The notes: generated by a model from the sequence alone, not told the origin. DNA of 36,262 nucleotides from Eubacteriales bacterium (GCA_030537135.1 JAUNOP010000031.1:1-36262); one strand, 5' to 3'; positions 15,096 to 23,466 are shown, counted from the stretch's first letter. Translations and numbers: made by a program.

Positions 15096-15969
15096 ATCCG
15101 GCCACCTCCGTTTCGCTAATAAAAATTTCTTCCAGGCTCAGGGGCAGAATTTCACAGAACAGAGGATCCGCACTCTCTGTCACTGTAAGAATTTCCTTTC
15201 TGGTTCCTCTTGCCGTAATCATAAGAAGAGAGCCCTGATGCTTTACAGACAGAGGAGAAAGCCCCTTTAAGAGCTGCTGTTCGCGTTTCTTGTCCTTGAG
15301 TACACATTGTATCTTATGAATATGAAACTTCATGTCCTCCAAATCCTTGGACAAAAGAATTCCCCCCTCATGCAAAAGTCCTACATGATCGCAGATATCC
15401 TCAAGCTCCCTCAGATTATGGGAAGCCAAGACAGGAGAAAATTCCCTGTTCATGATTTCTGATGCCAGAACACTCTTAACTGCCTGACGCATCACAGGGT
15501 CAAGCCCATCAAAGGTCTCATCACATAAGAGATACTTTGTTCCTGCGCTGATTCCCAGAATCACCAGGAGCTGTTTTTTCATTCCTTTAGAAAAGGTGTC
15601 AATCTTCCTCTTTTCATCCAGGCAGAACTGCTTCATCAGCTTGCTGAAACGGCTTCTGTCAAAGGAAGGATACATGGTTTTGTAATATCTTGCCATGTCC
15701 AGGGCATTTGCATTCGGAAAAAACCATGCATCATCTGGTATATAGAAAATCTGCTCCTTTATTCTGCGGTTCTCGTATACATTCTCCTCGTCCACCAAAA
15801 TCTCTCCATCATCCGGAAGCAGAATACCTGCCATCATCCTCAGAAGCGTACTCTTTCCTGCTCCATTGCTTCCTACAAGGCCGAACACACTGTGACTTCC
15901 TATTGTCAGTGACGCCTCATGCACAGCTTGAATTTCCCCAAATTTTTTACTGACATTTTTTACCTCCAC
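15070..15969 (-). CDS. ABC transporter ATP-binding protein (YtrB-like)
   Basis: 299 residues. Walker A is GSNGAGKST (about residues 34-42), the signature is FSKGMKKQ (about 125-132) and Walker B is YLLCDETFDGLD (about 146-157), followed by a switch histidine in LASHNLRELED. The C-terminal 90 residues form an accessory domain as in BcrA/YtrB-type ATPases. It starts at GTG 15969, which overlaps the TAG stop of the GntR gene by one base (TAGTG). AGGAGG lies about 10 nt upstream. It energises the adjacent permease. Confidence 0.92.
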   Translation of the reverse strand: MEVKNVSKKFGEIQAVHEASLTIGSHSVFGLVGSNGAGKSTLLRMMAGILLPDDGEILVDEENVYENRRIKEQIFYIPDDAWFFPNANALDMARYYKTMYPSFDRSRFSKLMKQFCLDEKRKIDTFSKGMKKQLLVILGISAGTKYLLCDETFDGLDPVMRQAVKSVLASEIMNREFSPVLASHNLRELEDICDHVGLLHEGGILLSKDLEDMKFHIHKIQCVLKDKKREQQLLKGLSPLSVKHQGSLLMITARGTRKEILTVTESADPLFCEILPLSLEEIFISETEVAGYEIKNFLF

Positions 15970-16340
15970 TATGCCCTTCCCTCCTTATAACACAACTGTA
16001 CCTTTTCTACACATTCCGCCTCTGTCACGCCCAGAATCCGTCCTCGATTTAATAGCTTAATAAAATCAGAGAAAAATTCCTCGCGCTGCTTTTTCTTCAA
16101 ATCCATATTCGGAGACACAAAGTTTCCCTTTCCCTTGACCGGATAGATAAGCCCCTGCTGCTCCAGCTCCATGTATGCCCGCTGAATGGTGTTGGGATTG
16201 ATGGAAAGCTCCATAGCAAGCTGGCGAACAGAGGGAAGCCGGGAATCCGGCAAAAGCGCACCACTGTAAATCAGCGCTTTGAATCTCTCTATAATCTGCT
16301 CATAAATCGGTCTTCGATCCTGATAATCCAGAACAATCAT
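15969..16340 (-). CDS. GntR-family transcriptional regulator, YtrA subfamily
   Basis: 123 residues, the short YtrA size. The winged helix spans residues 10-75: RPIYEQIIERFKALIYSGAL, then LPSVRQLAMELSINPNTIQR and AYMELEQQGLIYPVKGKGNF. A short C-terminal dimerisation helix replaces the usual effector domain. YtrA regulators repress their own operon, which usually encodes an ABC transporter, and are relieved by cell-wall antibiotics in Bacillus. Here the gene is first in a regulator-ATPase-permease operon. The operator at 16372-16396 matches the YtrA half-sites and spacing exactly. GGAGGAG lies upstream of the ATG with a spacer of about 12 nt. Confidence 0.93.
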   Translation of the reverse strand: MIVLDYQDRRPIYEQIIERFKALIYSGALLPDSRLPSVRQLAMELSINPNTIQRAYMELEQQGLIYPVKGKGNFVSPNMDLKKKQREEFFSDFIKLLNRGRILGVTEAECVEKVQLCYKEGRA

Positions 16341-16371
16341 AATTTTTTATTCTCCTCCTTTCCGCGTATCT

Positions 16372-16396
16372 AGTGTATTAATTGTCTTAGTACACT
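16372..16396 (-). promoter_or_regulatory. YtrA-type operator
   Basis: AGTGTA (16372-16377) and TACACT (16391-16396) form a perfect inverted repeat with a 13-bp spacer, the arrangement reported for Bacillus YtrA. It lies immediately downstream of the -10 box, over the expected transcription start, so bound repressor would block initiation. A second overlapping dyad, TTAGTA...TACTAA, extends across the -10. Confidence 0.85.
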
Positions 16397-16397
16397 T

Positions 16398-16426
16398 ATT
16401 GTACATACTAATACTGCATTTGTCAA
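16398..16426 (-). promoter_or_regulatory. Promoter of the GntR-ABC transporter operon
   Basis: A perfect TTGACA (16421-16426) and TACAAT (16398-16403) with a 17-nt spacer on the minus strand. The strong promoter together with the adjacent YtrA operator fits a tightly repressed, inducible operon. Confidence 0.88.
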
Positions 16427-16513
16427 TGTTCTGAATTATAAAAACGCATAAAAAATGTATCTTCGGCATATTTTCCCGCCGGGCGCGGCTGCACACGCAG
16501 CATTTTCCTCTAT

Positions 16514-16546
16514 AAAAAAACAGCGCAGCTCAAAAGCTACGCCGTT
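16514..16546 (-). terminator. Intrinsic terminator after dut
   Basis: A 12-bp stem (16519-16530 with 16535-16546) with a 4-nt loop, then seven T on the minus strand. Two pairs are G-U only in the minus-strand RNA, confirming the direction. It closes the pnp-nrdG-dut unit 65 nt beyond the dut stop. Confidence 0.88.
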
Positions 16547-16611
16547 TCTGAAAATCATTCTGCTTATTCTCTTATAAGTGCCTCCCCAGGGAAAACCTTT
16601 TTTATCTTCAT

Positions 16612-17127
16612 TTATCTCCCTGTGGTGCTTCCAAGACCGCCGTTTCTCACATCTGTCACATCATCATCCACAGTAATTCCATATTCCACAAAAATTCCCT
16701 GCATAAAACCTGTTCCAGCCGGAATCTCAACGGTTTTTCCCTCATTGGTATCATTTGTGAGCTTTGCGAAAATATGCCCTTCATTGTCAGAGTAAAAATA
16801 ATCACTGTCAATAATGCCAACCGTGTTATTCATCTGAAGGCGGTACTTAAAGCCCAGACCACTTCTCGGATAGCACTTCAGCACCCATTCCTGATTCATC
16901 TTCACCCGGATTCCTGTCGGAATCTTCAAGGTCTCAGAGGGCCTCAGAGTAAAGCTGACAGGGGAGAAAAAGTCATATCCCGCACTTCCCGCTGTCGCGC
17001 GCCTAGGCAGGCAGATTCCCTCATAAATCTCACGAATGCTCTTCTCATCTGTATCTCCAAAGGTATCGCGCCAGTCCTCCTGGAATCTCAAAAAGCTCAC
17101 CTTATAAAACTGTCCGACCCGCTTCAT
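16612..17127 (-). CDS. dut: dUTP diphosphatase
   Basis: Hydrolyses dUTP to dUMP and pyrophosphate, keeping uracil out of DNA and feeding dTMP synthesis. The five motifs of the trimeric family are in order: AGSAGYDF (about residue 47), PRSGLGFKYRL (about 87), GIIDSDYF (about 104) with the catalytic Asp, TGFMQGIF (about 139), and the C-terminal NGGLGSTTGR. At 171 residues it is slightly long owing to an N-terminal extension and a loop after motif 3 (SDNEGHIFAK). AAAGGAG lies 6 nt before ATG 17127. It is the last gene after pnp and nrdG. The 80-nt gap to nrdG contains a duplicated copy of the nrdG 3' end. Confidence 0.92.
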   Translation of the reverse strand: MKRVGQFYKVSFLRFQEDWRDTFGDTDEKSIREIYEGICLPRRATAGSAGYDFFSPVSFTLRPSETLKIPTGIRVKMNQEWVLKCYPRSGLGFKYRLQMNNTVGIIDSDYFYSDNEGHIFAKLTNDTNEGKTVEIPAGTGFMQGIFVEYGITVDDDVTDVRNGGLGSTTGR

Positions 17128-17129
17128 GG

Positions 17130-17230
17130 ATTTCTCCTTTCATTGTGCATGCAGCACAACCCGTAGTTGCCCGTATTATTGTTACCGCTATTCGCAAATT
17201 TCTCCTTTCATTGCGCGTGCAGCACAACCC
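17130..17230. repeat. 33-bp imperfect direct repeat flanking the nrdG-dut gap
   Basis: Copies at 17130-17162 and 17198-17230 differ at two positions and are offset by 68 bases. Each carries, on the minus strand, the nrdG 3' end (codons for VVLHAQ, stop) followed by AAAGGAG. The left copy lies directly before the dut start and supplies its ribosome binding site. This is a tail duplication. Confidence 0.9.
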
Positions 17231-17699
17231 TGCCGCTCTGCAGTGTTCTCTGTACATCAATCACTCTCTGATTGCTGCTTCCTTTCCAGCGAAGCTGAAG
17301 ATCCTTCTTATCCGCCTCAAATTCTCCGTCCACCAGGACATCCAGATACTGCACAATCTCCTCTCTGCGGATTTCCTCCCACAGAGAGCCTGTGTAAAGC
17401 CATATGGTCTTGTGCGGATATTTTTGTCTGATTTCTGCTGCCAGCCGGGTAATGCCTGTGATATTGGATGGATGCAGAGGATCCCCTCCTGAGAAGGTGA
17501 TTCCGCTGGTATAATCCTTGTCAAGCTCTTCAAAAATCTCTTTTTTTTCTGCCTCCCCAAAGGGAAGACCTCCATTCGGATCCCAGGTGATGGGATTTTG
17601 GCAATCCTTGCAGCAATGCAGACACCCGGACACCCACAAAACCACCCGGAGGCCATCCCCGTTCAGCATATCGTCCTTGGTTATATTATGATATCTCAT
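17208..17699 (-). CDS. nrdG: Anaerobic ribonucleotide reductase activating protein (radical SAM)
   Basis: Generates the glycyl radical on NrdD using SAM and a [4Fe-4S] cluster. The cluster motif is C26-x3-C30-x2-C33 in SGCLHCCKDCQN, and TFSGGDPLHP (about residues 69-78) is the conserved radical-SAM SGGDP element. At 163 residues it is of normal length. The start ATG 17699 lies 12 nt beyond the pnp stop, so the two are co-transcribed. The partner nrdD is not in the window, though the two often sit together. The presence of this gene indicates an anaerobic lifestyle. Confidence 0.95.
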   Translation of the reverse strand: MRYHNITKDDMLNGDGLRVVLWVSGCLHCCKDCQNPITWDPNGGLPFGEAEKKEIFEELDKDYTSGITFSGGDPLHPSNITGITRLAAEIRQKYPHKTIWLYTGSLWEEIRREEIVQYLDVLVDGEFEADKKDLQLRWKGSSNQRVIDVQRTLQSGRVVLHAQ

Positions 17700-17711
17700 T
17701 GTCCTCAGCCT

Positions 17712-19820
17712 TTATTTTGCAGAAGAACGGCTTCCCTTTGGCACGTCCTTCATAGAAAAGCCCATTCTTCCCATCTTGTCCTTGCCTGTGCAGATAACTG
17801 TCACCTTATCTCCCAGAGTCAGAACATCCTCGACTCTGTTGATTCTCTCCCGGCAGATTTTGGAAATGTGTACCATTCCCTCTTTACCAGGAGCGAACTC
17901 GATAAATGCACCGAATTCCTTTATGCTGACTACCTTTCCTGTGAAAATCTGTCCCTCTTCAAAGTCTGTGGCAATAATCTTCACCATGCGCGCAGCCTCA
18001 TCCATACTCTTCTGTTCCACGCCGCAGATAGACACAAAGCCCTCATCTGTGATATCAATCTTCACACCAGTTCTCTCAATAATGGTGTTGATGGTCTTTC
18101 CGCGCTGTCCAACCACATCGCCAATCTTCTGCGGATCAATCTGAAGCTGGATAATCTTTGGCGCAAATTCTCCTACTGTGGCACGGGGGGCTGCAATGCA
18201 CTTTTCCATAACCTCAGTGAGGATATATTCTCTTGCTTCCTTTGTTCTTGCAATGGCTTCCTCTACAATCGGTCTGGTCAGGCCATGAATCTTAATATCC
18301 ATCTGGATAGCAGTAATTCCATCATGGGTTCCTGCCACCTTAAAATCCATGTCTCCAAAGAAGTCTTCAAGTCCCTGGATATCTGTGAGTACCAGATAGT
18401 CGTCATCTGTCTCTCCTGTCACCAGACCGCAGGAAATACCTGCTACCGGCTTCTTAATCGGCACGCCCGCTGCCATCAGAGACATAGTGGATGCACAGAT
18501 ACTTGCCTGAGAGGTAGAACCATTTGACTCAAAGGTTTCGGATACAGTACGGATAGCATACGGAAATTCCTCTTCAGAAGGAAGAACCGGCACCAGAGCT
18601 CTCTCAGCCAGCGCTCCATGTCCGATTTCACGGCGTCCCGGTCCTCTGGAGGGCTTTGTCTCTCCCACCGAATAGGATGGGAAATTATAGTGGTGCATAT
18701 ATCTCTTGGACGTCTCAAATTCATCCAGTCCATCCAGTCTCTGGGCTTCAGAGAGAGGAGCCAGAGTGGTAATGGTGCAGATCTGCGTCTGTCCTCTGGT
18801 GAACATGGCTGAGCCGTGTACTCTCGGAATAATGTCTGTCTCTGCTGCCAAAGGACGAATCTGTGTGATAGCACGGCCATCCGGACGCTTGTGGTCTTTG
18901 AGAATCATCTTGCGGACAGTCTTCTTCTGGTACTGATATACAGCCTCTCCGAGAACAGCAAGCCATTCCTCCTTGTCAGCAAAGGCTTTCTTGAGCTTGT
19001 CTGTAACTGCGCTGATGTTTGCCTCTCTTGTCTGTTTATCATCTGAGAATACAGCCTCCTCCATCTCCTGCTGAGGAACAATTTCCTTCATGGCTGCGAA
19101 CAGCTCTTCCGGAATCGCGCAGGATTCATAGGAATGCTTTTCCTTTCCGCATTCTGCCACAATTTTATCAATAAATGCAATAATCTCCTGGTTTACCTCG
19201 TGCGCCTTGTAAATGGCCTCTATCATCTTTGCTTCAGGAATCTCATTTGCACCAGCCTCTATCATAATGACCTTGTCTCTTGTGGAGGCAACCGTAAGCT
19301 GGAGGTCTGAAATATCCTTCTGCGCCAGGGTCGGGTTAATGATATATTCTCCATTAATCAGACCAATCTGAGTAGTAGCGCAGGGGCCGTCAAACGGAAT
19401 ATCAGAAATGCAGGTTGAGATAGAGGAGCCAAGCATGGCGGCAATCTCAGGATTGCACTGCGGATCCACGGACATTACCATGTTGTTAAGCGTAACATCG
19501 TTGCGGTAATCCTTTGGAAACAGCGGACGCATTGGTCTGTCAATCACTCGTGAGGTGAGAATAGCGTGTTCGCTTGCCTTTCCTTCTCTCTTGTTAAAAC
19601 CGCCGGGAATTTTTCCCACAGCATACATCTTTTCTTCATATTCAACACTTAAGGGAAAGAAATCAATCCCCTCTCTCGGCTCCTTGGAAGCCGTTGCTGT
19701 GGACAGCACCACTGTATCTCCATAATGCATCAGGACCGCGCCATTTGCCTGCTTTGCCACGCGGTTCACATCTACTGTCAGGGTTCTTCCCGCCAGCTCC
19801 ATAGAATAACTTTTGTACAT
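17712..19820 (-). CDS. pnp: Polyribonucleotide nucleotidyltransferase (PNPase)
   Basis: 3'-5' phosphorolytic exoribonuclease. Two RNase PH domains: the first begins MYKSYSMELAGRTLTVDVNR, and the second contains KRPDGRAITQIRPLAAE and SVSETFESNGSTSQAS-like catalytic blocks. They are followed by a KH domain (KIGDVVGQRGKTINTI, about residues 567-582) and an S1 domain (GKVVSIKEFGAFIEFAPGKE, about 625-644). The 702-residue length is standard. AAGGAG lies 8 nt before ATG 19820. It lies downstream of rpsO, the conserved order, with a 317-nt gap of several hairpins that may be RNase cleavage or autoregulatory sites. Confidence 0.98.
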   Translation of the reverse strand: MYKSYSMELAGRTLTVDVNRVAKQANGAVLMHYGDTVVLSTATASKEPREGIDFFPLSVEYEEKMYAVGKIPGGFNKREGKASEHAILTSRVIDRPMRPLFPKDYRNDVTLNNMVMSVDPQCNPEIAAMLGSSISTCISDIPFDGPCATTQIGLINGEYIINPTLAQKDISDLQLTVASTRDKVIMIEAGANEIPEAKMIEAIYKAHEVNQEIIAFIDKIVAECGKEKHSYESCAIPEELFAAMKEIVPQQEMEEAVFSDDKQTREANISAVTDKLKKAFADKEEWLAVLGEAVYQYQKKTVRKMILKDHKRPDGRAITQIRPLAAETDIIPRVHGSAMFTRGQTQICTITTLAPLSEAQRLDGLDEFETSKRYMHHYNFPSYSVGETKPSRGPGRREIGHGALAERALVPVLPSEEEFPYAIRTVSETFESNGSTSQASICASTMSLMAAGVPIKKPVAGISCGLVTGETDDDYLVLTDIQGLEDFFGDMDFKVAGTHDGITAIQMDIKIHGLTRPIVEEAIARTKEAREYILTEVMEKCIAAPRATVGEFAPKIIQLQIDPQKIGDVVGQRGKTINTIIERTGVKIDITDEGFVSICGVEQKSMDEAARMVKIIATDFEEGQIFTGKVVSIKEFGAFIEFAPGKEGMVHISKICRERINRVEDVLTLGDKVTVICTGKDKMGRMGFSMKDVPKGSRSSAK

Positions 19821-20137
19821 AAACCTTTCTCCTTTTTTCTTTCACTTTTTAACAGAAGTCCGAAACAACTGAAAAAAACACTTCTGACAGGCTCTTTTAT
19901 ATGTCTGTCCAAAGCCAATGTTCTTTTCAGTAGTCTCGGAAATAACTTCTGCCCTGGAAAATCGGATAGGGAAAGCCAGTTCCCCTATCCACGTGATACC
20001 GCGGACAGCTCACAGCAAAGCTGTTTGCTGTCCGTTGCCCGTCAAATGTCTGCTCATGCAAGCATGGCAGCCACTTTCCGGGCTTATCGCATAAAACAAG
20101 GGACGGATGGCAACATCCGTCCCATTCCGCATACTAA
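19821..20137 (-). other. rpsO-pnp intergenic region with a series of hairpins
   Basis: 317 bases without a gene. On the minus strand, after the rpsO terminator (20100-20123), come a CATGC/GCATG hairpin (20051-20069), a large hairpin with CGGACAGC/GCTGTCCG outer and ACAGC/GCTGT inner arms (20002-20034), and GGATAGGG/CCCTATCC (19964-19990). A looser CAGAAGT/ACTTCTG pairing lies nearer pnp. No convincing promoter is visible for pnp, so it may depend on read-through. The stacked hairpins could be a processing leader comparable in role to the pnp leader of enterobacteria. Confidence 0.6.
20092..20123 (-). terminator. Intrinsic terminator after rpsO
   Basis: A perfect 10-bp stem GGGACGGATG/CATCCGTCCC with a 4-nt loop, followed on the minus strand by TTGTTTTAT. 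The T-run is interrupted by G, so partial read-through into pnp is plausible. Confidence 0.7.
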
Positions 20138-20404
20138 TTATTTTCTTAATCCTAATTTCTCAATCAGTGCACGGTATCTTTCAATGTCTGTTTTCTTCAG
20201 ATAAGCCAGCATGCCTCTTCTCTGACCAACCATTTTCAGAAGACCTCTTCTGGAATGGTGATCCTTGTGATGTGTCTTCAAATGCTCTGTAAGCTCCTGG
20301 ATTCTTGCTGTAAGGACTGCAACCTGTACCTCAGGTGAACCTGTGTCTCCCTCTGTTCTTGCATATTCCTTCATGATTGCCGCTTTCTTTTCTTTTGAAA
20401 TCAT
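20138..20404 (-). CDS. rpsO: 30S ribosomal protein S15
   Basis: 88 residues, the family length. [20 protein letters not shown] and the S15 signature [20 protein letters not shown], followed by [10 protein letters not shown], are diagnostic. S15 binds the central domain of 16S rRNA (h20-h22 junction) and nucleates platform assembly. AGGAGG lies 9 nt before ATG 20404. It has its own promoter at 20568-20596 and a leader of about 155 nt, the usual situation for S15 feedback control. Confidence 0.98.
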   Translation of the reverse strand: MISKEKKAAIMKEYARTEGDTGSPEVQVAVLTARIQELTEHLKTHHKDHHSRRGLLKMVGQRRGMLAYLKKTDIERYRALIEKLGLRK

Positions 20405-20562
20405 CGTTGATTTCCTCCTGTCTTTCTTCTTTTTTCATAAGCCCCATTGCCGAATGCTCTGTTAAAGCAGGGGACTTACTTGATTTGTTTAAATTTTCTG
20501 ACCGCCGCATATCAAGAGATGGTCGGAGTGTCCTGTCTCTGAATATGGGCTGAACTCACAGT
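20405..20562 (-). promoter_or_regulatory. rpsO leader, candidate S15 autoregulatory RNA
   Basis: About 155 nt of untranslated leader lies between the predicted start and the rpsO ATG. It contains short complementary segments (GACC and GGTC around 20508-20524) and a purine-rich stretch before the ribosome binding site. S15-binding leaders are known in several Firmicutes, but I could not fit a defined published fold here. Confidence 0.35.
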
Positions 20563-20567
20563 TATAT

Positions 20568-20596
20568 AGTATATCACATCCAGCAAGTTCTGTAAA
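20568..20596 (-). promoter_or_regulatory. rpsO promoter
   Basis: TTTACA (20591-20596) and TATACT (20568-20573) with a 17-nt spacer on the minus strand. Apart from this promoter and the leader, the 374-nt gap between rpsO and the transporter gene (20405-20778) shows nothing gene-like. I see no clear terminator for the transporter gene. Confidence 0.82.
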
Positions 20597-20778
20597 CCAT
20601 TTTTTATTTGGCAAATTGCTCAAAAAATGAACGTTTCTGTTATCATTCACGGGCAACTATTCCGCGAGATGTTTTTGTTCCTCTGGAGAGAAAGCGTAGA
20701 GACAAGCGGCGCAAAATACTGCATTTTGGGGTATTTCTTTGCATTGCAAGGCATGCTGCCGCAAACATAGGTTTATAG

Positions 20779-22443
20779 TCACAGGGACATTCCTGCTGCT
20801 CTCTGTTCCTTCTGCTGCTCAATCGGATCCTCGTCAAGAAGAGAAAACGCAATATTTGTAGCATGGTCAGAGACACGCTCCAGACCAGAGACAATATCTG
20901 AGAACATCATGCCAGCGCTGGGCGTACACTCGTTTCTGGTCAAACGCTGTATATGAGATTCCTGCAAATCTCTCTCCATGTCATCCACCATATCCTCCAG
21001 GTCCAGAATTTCCTGCATATGCTCCTGATTATTATGCGAAAACATATCCAAAGCATAGGTAGTCACCTTTATCACCAGATCGAGCATAACAGAAAGCTCC
21101 TTTCGGGCATCCTCACTGAAATCCACGCCGCGCTCCAGGCGTGATTTTGCAGCGTCTGCAATGTTCTCTGCGTGGTCGCCGATGCGCTCGATATCATTAA
21201 CTACATGGAACAGACCTCCCAGGCTCTTGGCGTCGTCTGCCGGAAGAGTCGTCTGATTGATTTTTACCAGATAGCTTGTAATCGCATGATTGAGATAATC
21301 AATTTCATGCTCTACCTCATAAACCTTCTTAATATCTTCCTCATTCAGAGTAAGAAGAGCATTCATGGCGCGCTGAAGATTTTCGATTGCAATATGTCCC
21401 ATTCTCTCCATCTCCCGAGTGGCGTCAAACACAGCCGTAGTCGGAGAAAACACGGATTTTGCTCCAATATACTGAAGCTTTCCAGACTCCTTCTCTGTCT
21501 GTACATCCTCCCTGACAATAAGATATGTAAGCTTGACAATCTGCTTATTAAACGGAAAGAGAACAATAACCTCCACTATCTTGATAATTGTGTGGGCATT
21601 TGCTACCTCTCTTGCCGGATTGCCATTGGAAATCATAGCAAGCCCTGACACAATCGGCTCCAGCCCAATGGAAAGCACTATGAAAATAAGTACAGAGCCA
21701 ATCACATTGAAAAGGAAATGAATCAAGGCTGCGCGCTTTGCTTCCTTCTTGGCTCCCAGGCTCGCCATAAGGGCTGACACGCAGGCACCGATATTACATC
21801 CCAGAATGATGAACAGGCAGATTCTGATATCAAGAAGGCCTTGGCTTGCCAGAAGAAGTACAATTCCCACTGTTGCTGAGGAGCTCTGCAAAACTGCAGT
21901 CACTGCAAGTCCCAAAAGAATTGCTGCAAAGCGGTTGGTAAGTGAGCTTAATACTCCCACCACCTGGGGTGATTCCTTTAGTACTGACATGGAAGAAGAC
22001 ATGTTCATAAGGCCCATAAACAAAATGCCAAAACCAAGAAGCACCTCTCCTGTGCGCCGAATTGCATTGTTCTTGCAAAACATAACCATAATCACGCCAA
22101 CCATCACAATAACAGGCGACAGTTCCGAAAGATTAAAGGAAATAAGCTGAGAGGTCACAGTTGTACCAATATTGGCACCCATAATTACGCCTGCTGCCTG
22201 GTAGAGACTCATAAGCCCGGAATTTACAAAGCTGACCACCATCACTGTCGCTGCTGAGGAGGACTGTATGATAGCTGTGAAAACAGTTCCCACAAGAAGC
22301 CCCCGGAAAGGCGTCTTTGTAAACATCTCCAGAATACTGCGCATTTTCGCACCGGCTGCTTTTTCCAGACTGTCGCTCATCAGCTTCATTCCAAAAAGAA
22401 AAAGTCCAAGGCCTCCCATTAATCCAAGAATTATATTTGCCAT
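20779..22443 (-). CDS. Na+/phosphate cotransporter with C-terminal PhoU-like domain
   Basis: 554 residues. The first 310 hold two inverted halves of the NptA/SLC34-type transporter, each with the hallmark QSSS motif (QSSSAATVMVVSFVNSG about residue 60; QSSSATVGIVLLLASQG about 187). Further landmarks are MGANIGTTVTSQ and LGCNIGACVSA, which match between the halves. Residues about 340-540 are a helical PhoU-type domain (EVEHEIDYLNHAI; IGDHAENIADAA; VSDHATNIAFSLL) that probably senses phosphate status. AAGGAG lies 6 nt before ATG 22443. It lies 50 nt after ribF on the same strand, so it may be read from the nusA-infB transcript. It imports inorganic phosphate with Na+. Confidence 0.93.
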   Translation of the reverse strand: MANIILGLMGGLGLFLFGMKLMSDSLEKAAGAKMRSILEMFTKTPFRGLLVGTVFTAIIQSSSAATVMVVSFVNSGLMSLYQAAGVIMGANIGTTVTSQLISFNLSELSPVIVMVGVIMVMFCKNNAIRRTGEVLLGFGILFMGLMNMSSSMSVLKESPQVVGVLSSLTNRFAAILLGLAVTAVLQSSSATVGIVLLLASQGLLDIRICLFIILGCNIGACVSALMASLGAKKEAKRAALIHFLFNVIGSVLIFIVLSIGLEPIVSGLAMISNGNPAREVANAHTIIKIVEVIVLFPFNKQIVKLTYLIVREDVQTEKESGKLQYIGAKSVFSPTTAVFDATREMERMGHIAIENLQRAMNALLTLNEEDIKKVYEVEHEIDYLNHAITSYLVKINQTTLPADDAKSLGGLFHVVNDIERIGDHAENIADAAKSRLERGVDFSEDARKELSVMLDLVIKVTTYALDMFSHNNQEHMQEILDLEDMVDDMERDLQESHIQRLTRNECTPSAGMMFSDIVSGLERVSDHATNIAFSLLDEDPIEQQKEQRAAGMSL

Positions 22444-22493
22444 TGTTTTCTCCTTAAGTATGCTGCCCTTCCTGATTTTTCATGCCAAAGCTT

Positions 22494-23411
22494 TCAGGAA
22501 AGTCTACTTTTTTCTCTGATTCGATTAAAATACTCTTTTCCCTTCTCTGCATCTAAAAGCAGCTGCTTTTTCAGCGCCTCCAAAGAGGGAAAATGCTGCT
22601 CAGGTCTGAGAAATTGAAAGAATTCCACTGTGGAAATTCTGCCATACAAATCTTCATTGCAGCAGAAAAGATAGGTTTCCACTCCAAGAAAGGTTTCTCC
22701 TCCCACAGTAGGCTTATATCCTACGTTCGTTATTCCTTCAAAGGTTCTGCTTCCAAATGTGGAACAGGTCACATAAACGCCGTTCGGAGGCATGAGCTTT
22801 TCCTTTGGAGGAACCAGATTGGTGGTTGGAATCAGCTTCCTGTGACCAAGCCCTCTGCCATGAAGAACCTCTCCTGTGGTGCAAAAGCCCCTTCCAAGAA
22901 GCTCTCTTACCTTTTCCATATTTCCTTCATTCAGCTGCTCTCGCACAAATGTGCTGCTGATTTTCCGGTTTCCATCCATTTCACTGGGAACTACCTCCAC
23001 AGTGAAATCCAATTCTCTCCCAAGCCTCTGGAGAAGGGCAGGGGAGCCCTTTCTCTGAAAACCAAATCGAAAATCCTCTCCCACCACAACCCTGGCAATG
23101 CGAAGGTTGCCTACCAGGATTTTTCTCACAAAATCCTCTGCAGACATGCGGCGGATTTTCTCATCCAGAGGACACTCTACCATGTAATTCATCCCCATAT
23201 TTTGGAGCCTTTCTCTTCTCTCAGCCTTTGTAAGAAGAGTTCGACTCGCCACATCAAAAATAAATATCACAGATACCAGACTGTTCTGGCTGCTCTGGCA
23301 TACTCGCTCTATCAGCTGCAAATGTCCTCTGTGAAGTCCGTCAAACTTTCCCAGCGTGACAACACTTCTCTCTGTCCCCGGAAGAGTCTGCCATATATCG
23401 ATGTCTTTCAT
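22494..23411 (-). CDS. ribF: Bifunctional riboflavin kinase / FAD synthetase
   Basis: Converts riboflavin to FMN and then FAD. The N-terminal nucleotidyltransferase domain has GKFDGLHRGH (residues 21-30, the HxGH-type motif) and a later VVGEDFRFGFQRKG. The C-terminal flavokinase domain starts near residue 183 with GRGLGHRKLIPTTNL, a variant of the usual G(R)xxGxPTxN motif, and continues NGVYVTCS and GITNVGYKPTVGG. At 305 residues the length is normal. GGAGG lies 5 nt before ATG 23411. It follows truB, the standard Firmicute order. Confidence 0.95.
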   Translation of the reverse strand: MKDIDIWQTLPGTERSVVTLGKFDGLHRGHLQLIERVCQSSQNSLVSVIFIFDVASRTLLTKAERRERLQNMGMNYMVECPLDEKIRRMSAEDFVRKILVGNLRIARVVVGEDFRFGFQRKGSPALLQRLGRELDFTVEVVPSEMDGNRKISSTFVREQLNEGNMEKVRELLGRGFCTTGEVLHGRGLGHRKLIPTTNLVPPKEKLMPPNGVYVTCSTFGSRTFEGITNVGYKPTVGGETFLGVETYLFCCNEDLYGRISTVEFFQFLRPEQHFPSLEALKKQLLLDAEKGKEYFNRIREKSRLS

Positions 23412-23430
23412 CTTTCCCTCCGATTGACAC

Positions 23431-23450
23431 TGCCGCCTATAGAGGCGGCA
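23431..23450 (-). other. Short hairpin between truB and ribF
   Basis: A 7-bp stem TGCCGCC/GGCGGCA with a 6-nt loop just upstream of the ribF ribosome binding site, with no T-run. Probably an mRNA stability or processing element rather than a terminator. Confidence 0.5.
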
Positions 23451-23466
23451 AGCAATATTATCCTGC

